Made by a program: the position numbers and the translations under genes. From assembly GCA_036268425.1 (NCBI GenBank), contig DATAUE010000043.1, positions 62,001 through 126,000 of the forward strand: a stretch of 64,000 nucleotides of DNA, read 5' to 3'. The DNA is from DATARH01 sp036268425. Lineage in GTDB: Bacteria; Pseudomonadota; Alphaproteobacteria; ATCC43930; CGMCC-115725. Positions 17,283 to 25,445 of the stretch are shown one piece after another. A model generated the notes under the pieces. The model made no database searches. It had not been told where the DNA came from and saw only the letters and a list, made by a program, of their open reading frames with translations. The stretch's first letter is position 1. Every line of letters begins with the position of its first letter.

Positions 17283-18241
17283 GAGCGGTCGCGGGGCGGG
17301 CTGCGCTTGGCGGCGCTACGCTGGTCGGCGACGGCAGCGAGCCGGAGTCGCCACGGCATTTTCTCGACATCGACCAGTTCGAGACGCCGGTGCTGCGCAG
17401 CATGATCGATCTTGGTATTGCCTTCAAAAACGGGCGGCGCGACCGCCCGCTCGACGGCAAGACCTTGGCGATGATCTTCGAGAAACCGTCGACCCGCACG
17501 CGCGTCTCGTTCGAAGTGGCGATGCGCCAGCTCGGCGGCGACACGATCATCCTCGGTACGGCCGACAGCCAGCTCGGTCGCGGCGAGACGATCGCCGACA
17601 CCGCACGGGTGCTGTCGCGCTATGTCGACGCAATCATGATCCGTACCAATCAGGCGCAAAAGCTCGTTGACCTCGCGCGTTACGCGACCGTGCCGGTGAT
17701 CAACGGACTGACCGATGCGACGCATCCCTGCCAGATCATGGCCGACGTGATGACCTTGCAAGAGCGCAAAGGGCCGGTCGCCAATACGGTCGTGGCGTGG
17801 AGCGGCGACGGCAATAATGTCGCCGCGAGCTGGATCCACGCAGCCGTCCGGTTCGGCTTCGAGCTGCGCCTCGCCTGCCCCGCGGAATTGCCGCCGGAAC
17901 AGGCCTTTCTCGACTGGGCGCAGCGCGAGGGCGGCCGGGTACGCCTGACCACCAGCCCGGAAGAAGCGGTCGCCGGCGCCGATTGCGTTGTCACCGACAC
18001 CTGGGTGTCGATGGGCGTCGAAGCCAACGTCAATCGGCACAACCTGCTGGCGCCGTACCGGGTCGACGAACGCCTGATGGCGCAGGCCAGCCCCGGCGCG
18101 ATCTTTATGCACTGCCTGCCGGCAAAGCGTGGCGAGGAAGTGACGGCGGCAGTCATCGACGGCCCGCAATCCGTCGTCTGGGACGAAGCGGAAAACCGCC
18201 TGCACGCACAAAAAGGCATCCTCGCCTGGTGCCTCGGCTGA
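17279..18241 (+). CDS. argF: Ornithine carbamoyltransferase
   Basis: Condenses ornithine and carbamoyl phosphate to citrulline in the cytoplasm. At 320 residues it fits the trimeric OTC family. The carbamoyl-phosphate loop FEKPSTRTRVSFEVAM, the HPCQIMADVMTL motif, the ornithine-side DTWVSMG segment and HCLPAKRGEEV are all intact. The ATG at 17279 overlaps the argD stop; the in-frame GTG 12 bp earlier is less likely. It forms an operon with argD and is followed by hslO, the usual alphaproteobacterial order. Confidence 0.96.
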   Translation: MRAVAGRAALGGATLVGDGSEPESPRHFLDIDQFETPVLRSMIDLGIAFKNGRRDRPLDGKTLAMIFEKPSTRTRVSFEVAMRQLGGDTIILGTADSQLGRGETIADTARVLSRYVDAIMIRTNQAQKLVDLARYATVPVINGLTDATHPCQIMADVMTLQERKGPVANTVVAWSGDGNNVAASWIHAAVRFGFELRLACPAELPPEQAFLDWAQREGGRVRLTTSPEEAVAGADCVVTDTWVSMGVEANVNRHNLLAPYRVDERLMAQASPGAIFMHCLPAKRGEEVTAAVIDGPQSVVWDEAENRLHAQKGILAWCLG

Positions 18242-18344
18242 CCGCCGCCTAAATTTCGCCGCCCCGCTCGTTCGGTCTCGGGTTTATAAAGACGGCCGGC
18301 ATCCGTTGGCCGGGGTAGCGGCCGTGCGTGGTCCTAGCGGCCGG

Positions 18345-19340
18345 ATGCCAATGCCACCCGCAACGGAGTTTGTGGATTTGCCAGACGACCAAACGGCCGA
18401 CGCGCCCTCCCATATGCCTCCTCGCAAAGACGATCTGGTACAGCCGTTTCAGCTCGACCCGTTTGCCTTGCGCGGTCGGCTGGTGCGCCTCGGACCGAGC
18501 ATCGAGCGGATTCTGTCACAGCACGATTATCCCGAACCGGTCGCCGAAATCCTCGGCGAGGCGATCACGCTGGCCGTGCTGCTCGCCGGCGCGCTCAAAT
18601 ATGACGGCATCTTTACGCTGCAAACCAAAAGCGATGGGCCGATCCGGCTGATCGTCGCCGATGTCTCGACCGAAGGCGCGGTGCGCGGCTATGCGCAATA
18701 CAACCGCGAGCGCCTCGACACGGCAGTCGCGCAGGCGCCGGCACGCAACGGCGCCAGCCCCTCTGTGCCGGATCTGATGGGCACCGGCTACATCGCCTTC
18801 ACCGTCGACCAGGGCGACCATACCGAGCGCTATCAAGGCATCGTCGAACTGGCCGGCGCCACCCTCGCCGAGTGCGCCCAGCATTATTTCCGCCAGTCGG
18901 AGCAGATTCAGGCGGGCCTCAAGCTGGCGGTCGCGCGCAGCGGTCCCGAAGGCGGGTGGCGCGCCGGCGGGCTGATGCTGCAGCGCGTCCCGCCCGAAGG
19001 CGGCTACACCGTCATCGCCGACGACGTCGAGGACGGCTGGCGCCGCGCAATGGTGCTGATGAGCACCGCCACACCGGCCGAATTGGTCGATCCCGCACTG
19101 TCGCCGCATCGGCTGCTGTTCCGCCTGTTTCACGACGAAGGCGTGCGGGTCTACGACACGCACCCGGTCGAAGCGCGCTGCCGATGCTCACGCGAGCGCA
19201 TCGCCGGTATTCTGCGCTCCTTCCCGCAGCAGGACATCGACGAGATGCGCCAGGACAAGGTCACCACCGTGACCTGCGAATTCTGCAACACCCGCTACGA
19301 TTTCGCGCCCGACGAATTCAGCCCACGCGCCGTGGCCTAG
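18345..19340 (+). CDS. hslO: Hsp33 redox-regulated holdase chaperone
   Basis: An oxidation-activated chaperone that binds unfolding proteins when disulfides form. The N-terminal substrate-binding fold includes AEILGEAITLAVLLAGALKYDG, in which the IL-GEA core is typical. The C-terminal zinc site Cys-Arg-Cys and Cys-Glu-Phe-Cys (CXC...CXXC) is complete, so redox switching should be retained. The N-terminus carries a 30-40 residue extension before the conserved core, and the start is uncertain: ATG 18345, 18351 and 18414 are all in frame and none has a clear ribosome binding site. It lies downstream of argF on the same strand. Confidence 0.93.
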   Translation: MPMPPATEFVDLPDDQTADAPSHMPPRKDDLVQPFQLDPFALRGRLVRLGPSIERILSQHDYPEPVAEILGEAITLAVLLAGALKYDGIFTLQTKSDGPIRLIVADVSTEGAVRGYAQYNRERLDTAVAQAPARNGASPSVPDLMGTGYIAFTVDQGDHTERYQGIVELAGATLAECAQHYFRQSEQIQAGLKLAVARSGPEGGWRAGGLMLQRVPPEGGYTVIADDVEDGWRRAMVLMSTATPAELVDPALSPHRLLFRLFHDEGVRVYDTHPVEARCRCSRERIAGILRSFPQQDIDEMRQDKVTTVTCEFCNTRYDFAPDEFSPRAVA

Positions 19341-19347
19341 ATTTTCA

Positions 19348-20964
19348 ATGAAACTGAGTCTTCTGCCGCAGCGGATCGGACACCTCACCAGCTTCGCTGC
19401 CGCCCTGCTGTTGCTCGCCATCGGCGCCACGAACACCGCGCTCGCCCAGAAATCAGGCGGCATCCTGCGCGTCTACCACCGCGACAGCCCCGCCAGTATG
19501 TCGATCCACGAAGAGGCGACGTGGTCGACGATTGCGCCGATGAGTGCTGTCTTCAACAACCTCGTGATCTACGATCAGCACATCAAACAGAACAGTCTCG
19601 CGACGATCCGCCCGGAACTGGCCGAAAGCTGGTCGTGGAGCGAGGACGGCAAGGATTTGACGTTCAAATTACGCCACGGCGTCAAGTGGCACGACGGCAA
19701 GCCGTTTACCGCCGCCGACGTCAAATGCACCTGGGACCTGCTGACCGGCAAGGGGCCGGAAAAGCTGCGGCTCAACCCGCGTGCGACCTGGTATCTGAAC
19801 CTCGACTCGGTCACCACCAACGGCGACGACGAGGCAGTCTTTCACATGAAGCGGCCGCAGCCGGCGTTTATCGCGCTGCTCGCCTCGGGGGATTCGCCGG
19901 TTTACCCGTGCCATGTTCCGGCGCACGAAATGCGCCTGCATCCGATTGGCACCGGGCCGTTCAAATTCGTCGAGTACAAGCCCAACGAGACGCTGAAGCT
20001 GGCGCGCAACCCGGATTACTGGAAACCGGGCCTGCCCTATCTCGACGGCATCGAATACACGATCATTCCGAACCGCTCGACGGCGCTGCTCGGATTTGTC
20101 GCCGGCAAGTTCGACATGACGTTTCCGTATGAGATCACGATCCCCTTGCTAAAGGACATCAAGAGCCAGGCGCCGAACGTGATCTGCGATACCGAGCCGC
20201 TCAATGTCGCGGTCACGCTGGCGATCGTGCGCAAGCCGCCATTCGACAATCTCGATGTGCGCCGCGCCGTCGCCATGGCCCTCGACCGACAGGCGTTTAT
20301 CAACATTCTCGGCGAAGGCCAGGGCGACATCAGCGGCATCATGCAGCCGCCGCCGGAAGGGTTATGGGGCATCCCGCTCGACCAGTTGCGCCCCTTGCCG
20401 GGTTACGGCACCGATGTCGAAAAAAGCCGGTCGGAAGCGCGCGAGATCATGAAAAAGCTCGGCTATGGGCCGGACAACCCGCTCAAAACAAAAGTATCGA
20501 CGCGCAATATCGCGGGCTACCGCGACCCGGCGACGATCCTGATCGACCAGCTCAAATCGGTCTATATCGACGCCGAACTCGACACGGTCGAAACCGCGAA
20601 CTGGACACCGAAGCTGACACGCAAGGACTACACACTGGCAATCAGCCTGTCGGGCAGCGCCGTCGACGACCCGGACCAGATTTTTTACGAAAGCTACGTC
20701 TGCAAATCGCCACGCAATTACACGGGCTATTGCAACCCCGAGGTCGAGGCGCTGATCGACCAGCAATCGATGCAGGCCGACCCGGAAAAGCGCAAAGCCA
20801 TCGTATGGGACATCGAGCGCCGGATCGCGGCCGACGTGGCGCGGCCGGTCATCTTCCATGCCCGCGCCGCAACCTGCTGGCAGCCTTATGTCAAGAACAT
20901 CACGCAGATGTCGAATAGCGTCTACAATAGCTGGCGCCTCGAAGACGCCTGGCTCGACAAATAA
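19348..20964 (+). CDS. ABC transporter substrate-binding protein, family 5 (peptide type)
   Basis: A periplasmic binding protein of 538 residues. A signal peptide (to about residue 33, ending Ala-Leu-Ala-Gln) is followed by the SBP_bac_5 fold. The signature region ESWSWSEDGKDLTFKLRHGVKWHDGKPFTA is shared by DppA/OppA-type proteins; later segments include DVRRAVAMALDRQAFI. The family delivers peptides, nickel, opines or other solutes to an ABC importer. No permease or ATPase genes follow, so the partner must lie elsewhere and the ligand cannot be named. It begins 7 bp after the hslO stop, perhaps cotranscribed. Confidence 0.88.
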   Translation: MKLSLLPQRIGHLTSFAAALLLLAIGATNTALAQKSGGILRVYHRDSPASMSIHEEATWSTIAPMSAVFNNLVIYDQHIKQNSLATIRPELAESWSWSEDGKDLTFKLRHGVKWHDGKPFTAADVKCTWDLLTGKGPEKLRLNPRATWYLNLDSVTTNGDDEAVFHMKRPQPAFIALLASGDSPVYPCHVPAHEMRLHPIGTGPFKFVEYKPNETLKLARNPDYWKPGLPYLDGIEYTIIPNRSTALLGFVAGKFDMTFPYEITIPLLKDIKSQAPNVICDTEPLNVAVTLAIVRKPPFDNLDVRRAVAMALDRQAFINILGEGQGDISGIMQPPPEGLWGIPLDQLRPLPGYGTDVEKSRSEAREIMKKLGYGPDNPLKTKVSTRNIAGYRDPATILIDQLKSVYIDAELDTVETANWTPKLTRKDYTLAISLSGSAVDDPDQIFYESYVCKSPRNYTGYCNPEVEALIDQQSMQADPEKRKAIVWDIERRIAADVARPVIFHARAATCWQPYVKNITQMSNSVYNSWRLEDAWLDK

Positions 20965-21167
20965 ACCTGCTCCACGATTCTTGGAGAGGGGAAACACTCA
21001 TTTTCCCGCATGTTCAGCTATGAGTTAGTAACAATAATATTCAACTGAGAACTATCGGATGAAGACTTGATGAACTTCATCTCTTGCGATAATCGTACAG
21101 TCGACGTCGCTCCAAGGCAATTCGTCGATTAACGGCGTATGCGACCGCTTTCTACCAGGACGCGCGG
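20965..21167. other. AT-richer intergenic gap
   Basis: About 200 bp, visibly richer in A and T than the surroundings. It starts with a weak hairpin, GGGAAA (20989-20994) with TTTCCC (21002-21007), that could end transcription of the binding-protein gene, though no T-run follows. The remainder presumably holds the promoter of the small membrane protein. No RNA gene is recognised. Confidence 0.4.
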
Positions 21168-21440
21168 ATGAAATGGACTAATTGGTCGATTAGCAAAGGA
21201 CCCGGCGATTTTCTTCCGATCATCATCGGGGGCCTAATCATGCTGATGACGGTGCCGCCGTTTGTCATGGTGTTATGGGTGCCCGATCGTAACTCCGGTA
21301 TTATCGGGACGCCGCTGCTGGTCATCCTCGGCATCGGGGCGGTGATCGGCGCCGCCTTTATCGTGCTGGGCATACGCCTCTGCTCCTACCCCGGCTCGCT
21401 GCTGTATCAGCTATCGCACGGCCGGGTGTTCTGGAAATAA
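21168..21440 (+). CDS. Small two-helix membrane protein, unknown function
   Basis: A 90-residue protein with two strong hydrophobic segments (about 16-37 and 47-68) separated by a short loop containing PDRNSGI, and a C-terminal tail ending FWK. It is very likely an inner-membrane protein. AGGA about 8 bp upstream supports the ATG. I recognise no family. It converges with the maiA-like gene, with 23 bp between stops. Confidence 0.6.
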   Translation: MKWTNWSISKGPGDFLPIIIGGLIMLMTVPPFVMVLWVPDRNSGIIGTPLLVILGIGAVIGAAFIVLGIRLCSYPGSLLYQLSHGRVFWK

Positions 21441-21463
21441 GCTGGCGCAAGGATTTGGCGAGG

Positions 21464-22102
21464 CTATTCTGCGTCAGGCTGTTTCGACGGATGCGCGTCG
21501 GCAAAGGCGGGAATTGCCATGCAGCTATCGTAAACCCGCATGACCCGGGGATAGGCACTGAGGTCGCCGCCAAAGGTTTTGGCCGGCGTCACCTGTGTGA
21601 TCAGCCCGATATCAGCGATCGTCGGGGTATCGCCGTGACAGAAACGGCCGCTTTCCGGGTGTGCGGCAAGCAACCCTTCCATTGCGGCAAGACCAGCCCC
21701 AACCCAGTGGCGGATCCAGCCCATCAGTTGATCCTGGCTGAGGCCAAGGTCATCAATCAGATAATGGCGGATGCGCGGCACGACCAGCGGATGCGCGTCG
21801 GCGATGTTGATCAATGCCAGCCCGCGTACCCAGGCGCGCGACGCGGCATCGGCCGGCAGGATCGGCGGCTGCGGGTGTTTCTCCTCGAGATATTCGAGAA
21901 TCGCCAGTGATTGGAATAATTTGGTATCGCCGTCGATCACGGTCGGCACCACCATCTGTGGGTTGACCGCGCGATAATCCGTGGTGAACTGGTCGCCTTT
22001 TTCCAAATGCAGATAGGTATCGTCGTGCGCAATGCCTTTGAGGTTCATTGCGATGCGAACACGGAAACTCGCCTGCGAGCGGTAATGGGTATAAAATTTC
22101 AC
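21464..22102 (-). CDS. maiA: Zeta-class glutathione S-transferase, maleylacetoacetate isomerase-like
   Basis: A 212-residue protein of the length of maleylacetoacetate isomerase, which uses glutathione to isomerise maleylacetoacetate in tyrosine/phenylalanine breakdown. The thioredoxin-fold domain has NPQMVVPTVIDGD and QSLAILEYLEE (glutathione contacts). The helical domain has the typical CHGDTPTIADIGLI. The catalytic motif, normally Ser-Ser-Cys-x-x-Arg-Val-Arg, reads Ser9-Gln10-Ala11-Ser-Phe-Arg-Val-Arg, so the second Ser and the Cys are replaced. The start is GTG 22102 because GGGGAGG lies 5 bp upstream. No other tyrosine-catabolic gene is near, so a different isomerase or GST role is possible. 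Confidence 0.8.
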   Translation of the reverse strand: MKFYTHYRSQASFRVRIAMNLKGIAHDDTYLHLEKGDQFTTDYRAVNPQMVVPTVIDGDTKLFQSLAILEYLEEKHPQPPILPADAASRAWVRGLALINIADAHPLVVPRIRHYLIDDLGLSQDQLMGWIRHWVGAGLAAMEGLLAAHPESGRFCHGDTPTIADIGLITQVTPAKTFGGDLSAYPRVMRVYDSCMAIPAFADAHPSKQPDAE

Positions 22103-22216
22103 CTTAGCCTCCCCTGTAACGCCTTTGCGCATCATCCCGCTTTCAGCAGGCGCCGCGCCATCAACACAGCGTGAGCCGTGCTGACGGGACGACCCAAGAC
22201 CGAACGGTAGAATGCC

Positions 22217-24892
22217 ATGCTCGACGCCTCTCTCGACACGCCGCCGCAGCCGACCCGGCTCGCCGATTACCAGCCGCCGGCGTTTCTCGTCGATACGGTC
22301 GACCTCGTTTTCGATCTCGATCCGGGCGACACCAGGGTGTCCTCCCGCCTGAGCCTGCGGCGCAACCCCGAGGCCGTCGACACGACAGCGCCGCTGCACC
22401 TCGATGGCGACGAACTCGATCTAGTGGCGATCGCGCTCGATGGCCGGCCGCTCGCCGCCGGCGAATACCGGCGCGAGGCGGACGGCACGCTGGTGCTGCC
22501 CGATATGCCCGGTCAGTTTCGCCTCGATATCGAGACGCGCATCGCACCGGAGCGCAACACCGCGCTGCACGGGCTTTACATTTCCGGTGGCAATTTCTGC
22601 ACCCAGTGCGAACCGGAGGGTTTCCGCCGCATCACCTATTTCCCCGACCGGCCGGATGTCATGGCGCGTTACAGCGTGACGCTGCGCGCCGACAAGGCAC
22701 GCTTTCCGGTGCTGCTGTCGAACGGCAACCCGGCCGAGCATGGGGAGCTGACCGATGGCCGCCACTGGGCCACGTGGATCGACCCGCACCCCAAGCCGTC
22801 CTATCTGTTTGCGCTGGTCGCCGGCGACCTCGTCGCGGTGAAGGACCGCTTTACGACACGTTCCGGCAGAAACGTGGCTCTGGCGATCTGGGTGCGCCGC
22901 GGCGATGAAGACAAATGCGCGCATGCGATGGAGTCGCTGAAAAAGGCGATGCGCTGGGACGAGGATGTGTTCGGCCTCGAATACGATCTTGATGTGTTCA
23001 ACATCGTCGCGGTCAGCGACTTCAACATGGGAGCGATGGAGAACAAGGGGCTCAACGTCTTCAATACCCGCTATGTGCTGGCCAAGCCCGATACCGCGAC
23101 CGACACTGATTATCAGGGCATCGAATCCGTTATCGCCCACGAATATTTCCACAACTGGACCGGCAACCGCGTAACCTGCCGCGACTGGTTCCAGTTGTCG
23201 CTGAAGGAAGGGCTGACGGTATTTCGCGATCAGCTGTTCTCGGCCGACCAGGGCAGCCCGGCGGTTTGCCGTATCGGCAATATCCGTTCTCTGCGTGCCG
23301 CACAATTTCCTGAAGATGCCGGACCGCTGGCGCATCCGGTACAACCACAGAGCTATCTGCGGATCGATAATTTCTACACCCCGACGGTCTACAACAAGGG
23401 CGCGGAAATCATCCGCATGATGCACACGCTGCTCGGGGCGGAAGGGTTCCGCCGCGGCATGGACCGCTATGTCAGGCACAACGACAACCATGCCGCGACG
23501 ATCGGTGATTTCGTCGCGGCGATGCAGGAAGGCGGCGGCGTCGACCTCAGCGAATTCAGCCGCTGGTACGCGCAGGCCGGCACGCCGGAAATTACCGTCG
23601 AAGACCGTTATGACCCGGCTACTCGTCGCTATGAATTGAGCGTCGCACAGCGCGTGCCACCAACCCCGGGCCAGCCCGACAAACAGCCGATGCCGATCCC
23701 GCTGGCGATCGGGCTGCTCGGCCCCAACGGCGACGAAATGCCGACGCAACTCGACGGCGACGCGGTTTCCCGCACCGGCACCCGCGTCCTGGTGCCCGAC
23801 ACCGAACGCGCGGTGTTTCGCTTTGTCGATGTCGCGGCGCCGCCGGTGCCCTCGCTGCTGCGCAATTTCTCGGCGCCCGTCAAATTGCAGGGCGTGCCGC
23901 TCGACCGGCTCAAATTTCTGGCGATCCACGATACCGATCCGGTTGCCCGCTGGGATGCCGGACAGCAGGCGGCGATCCGCATCCTGCTCGACCGTGTCGA
24001 GTCCTGCCGGAACGGCCACGCCATGCCGCCGCTCGACGCCGATCTCATCGCAGCGATGCGCCAGACGCTGGCGGACGCAGACCGCGACCCGGCCTTTGCC
24101 GCTGAAGCCCTGACCCTGCCGAGCGAAGCGACATTGGCGGACGCGATGGCGGTCGTCGCCGTCGAGGCCATCCACGATGTCCGTGAAGACAGCCGCGCGG
24201 TGCTCGGCCGCGCCTTGTCCACGGCCTTGGCCGATACCTACCGGCGCCTGTCCGATCCCGGTCCTTATCGTGCCGACGGGCCGTCGATCGCACGGCGGGC
24301 CTTGCGCAACGTGTCCCTTGCCTATCTCGCAGCCGCCGATCGTGCGGCAGGCGCGCAGCTCGCCAAAGCGCAGTTTGACGCCGGCGACAACATGACCGAC
24401 GTGCTGGCGGCATTGACCGTGCTGATTGACATCGATTGCCTCGAGCGGGCGGCGGCACTCGACGCGTTCTATCAACGCTGGAGCGATGATCTGTTGGTCA
24501 TCGACAAATGGTTTGCGCTGCAGGCGCGCTCGTCCCTCCCCGGCACGCTTGCGGCGGTGCGGGCATTGACCGAGCACCCGGCGTTCACCCGCAGCAATCC
24601 GAACCGCGTGCGCGCCGTCGTGGGGACCTTTTCACAAGGCAATCCCTTGCATTTCCACGCCGCGAGCGGCGACGGTTACGCGTTTCTGGCCGATGAGGTT
24701 CTGGCGCTCGATCAGACCAACCCGACCACGGCGGCAAGACTGGTACAGCCGCTCGGGCAATGGCGGCGTCACGAGGCGGGCCGCCAGACGCAGATGCGCA
24801 ACCAGCTCGACCGCATTCTCGCTGCCTCGGGGCTCAGCCCCAATACGTTCGAAATGGTGGCGAAAAGTCTGGAGCAAGATCGTAGCGCGTGA
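22217..24892 (+). CDS. pepN: Aminopeptidase N (M1 family)
   Basis: A cytoplasmic zinc aminopeptidase that removes N-terminal residues from peptides. At 891 residues it is close to the E. coli enzyme. The substrate-recognition GAMEN motif lies at about residues 272-276, and the zinc site HEYFH (308-312) plus the third ligand Glu about 19 residues on (LSLKEGLTV) is intact. The C-terminal helical half has the PepN-type domains rather than the shorter mammalian form. It is divergent from the maiA-like gene. No defects are visible. Confidence 0.97.
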   Translation: MLDASLDTPPQPTRLADYQPPAFLVDTVDLVFDLDPGDTRVSSRLSLRRNPEAVDTTAPLHLDGDELDLVAIALDGRPLAAGEYRREADGTLVLPDMPGQFRLDIETRIAPERNTALHGLYISGGNFCTQCEPEGFRRITYFPDRPDVMARYSVTLRADKARFPVLLSNGNPAEHGELTDGRHWATWIDPHPKPSYLFALVAGDLVAVKDRFTTRSGRNVALAIWVRRGDEDKCAHAMESLKKAMRWDEDVFGLEYDLDVFNIVAVSDFNMGAMENKGLNVFNTRYVLAKPDTATDTDYQGIESVIAHEYFHNWTGNRVTCRDWFQLSLKEGLTVFRDQLFSADQGSPAVCRIGNIRSLRAAQFPEDAGPLAHPVQPQSYLRIDNFYTPTVYNKGAEIIRMMHTLLGAEGFRRGMDRYVRHNDNHAATIGDFVAAMQEGGGVDLSEFSRWYAQAGTPEITVEDRYDPATRRYELSVAQRVPPTPGQPDKQPMPIPLAIGLLGPNGDEMPTQLDGDAVSRTGTRVLVPDTERAVFRFVDVAAPPVPSLLRNFSAPVKLQGVPLDRLKFLAIHDTDPVARWDAGQQAAIRILLDRVESCRNGHAMPPLDADLIAAMRQTLADADRDPAFAAEALTLPSEATLADAMAVVAVEAIHDVREDSRAVLGRALSTALADTYRRLSDPGPYRADGPSIARRALRNVSLAYLAAADRAAGAQLAKAQFDAGDNMTDVLAALTVLIDIDCLERAAALDAFYQRWSDDLLVIDKWFALQARSSLPGTLAAVRALTEHPAFTRSNPNRVRAVVGTFSQGNPLHFHAASGDGYAFLADEVLALDQTNPTTAARLVQPLGQWRRHEAGRQTQMRNQLDRILAASGLSPNTFEMVAKSLEQDRSA

Positions 24893-25072
24893 TGGTATAG
24901 TCAGGTTCGGTTTCAGTGGCGGGAAACTTTGCGCATACGTCAGACGGGAATATCTGCTGCCGCAATTCAATCGATCGTTTTGTTTGTTTGAGCGATATTT
25001 GAGGTATTAAAGGGCAAACCATTGGTAGCGAACTGGAATAACGCGACTTCTATGTGATAGATTCAGATTGTC
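24893..25072. other. AT-richer intergenic region after pepN
   Basis: About 180 bp with runs of T and A unusual for this window. I see no terminator hairpin, RNA gene or clear promoter. It may contain the control region of the small Cys-containing frame that follows. Confidence 0.35.
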
Positions 25073-25405
25073 GTGAACCGTGAGCAGAGCCGTCTCAAAC
25101 AATGCTGCTTGGCCGGGGGCAACATGCGCCGATCACCCGACGCCACCGAGAACCCGCCGCATGCCGGGTCGGCTGACGCTCCACTGCTGATCGGCTACAG
25201 CCGCGAATTACTGCCGTACCGCACAGCCAAACGCGACCGCCGCACGCCGGCGCCGCCCGAACCCAGCCCTTATTTAATGATGAAGCCACGCATTCTGCGC
25301 GATGTCTGCCGCGCAATGGAAAAGGACGATTCGGGCCGCGCCTGCCCGCAATGCTGTGTCCGCGATTTATGCGAAAAGCAGGTACGGTCAGCCTCCGGCG
25401 GGTGA
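25073..25405 (+). CDS. Hypothetical small protein with a Cys cluster
   Basis: A possible 110-residue protein starting at GTG 25073; a shorter version from ATG 25124 is also plausible. The N-terminal half is Pro/Arg-rich and looks disordered. The C-terminal part, about residues 70-103, has a basic helix and the pattern Cys-Pro-x-Cys-Cys followed by a further Cys in RDLCEKQ, which could bind a metal. I recognise no family. The frame lies convergent to secA, with 40 bp between ends. It may be a chance GC-rich frame. Confidence 0.4.
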   Translation: MNREQSRLKQCCLAGGNMRRSPDATENPPHAGSADAPLLIGYSRELLPYRTAKRDRRTPAPPEPSPYLMMKPRILRDVCRAMEKDDSGRACPQCCVRDLCEKQVRSASGG

Positions 25406-25445
25406 CTCGCCGTCATCTCCGCCCGCCCGTCAAATCCGCCCGCCG

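Noticed and set aside
20988..21007. Strong terminator after the family 5 binding-protein gene
   Set aside because: Only a 6-bp stem with no T-run, so it is mentioned in the gap description but not called as a terminator.
22421..24577. 718-codon frame antisense to pepN
   Set aside because: Its codons mirror the third-position GC bias of pepN, and the protein has no recognisable motif, whereas pepN is intact on the other strand.
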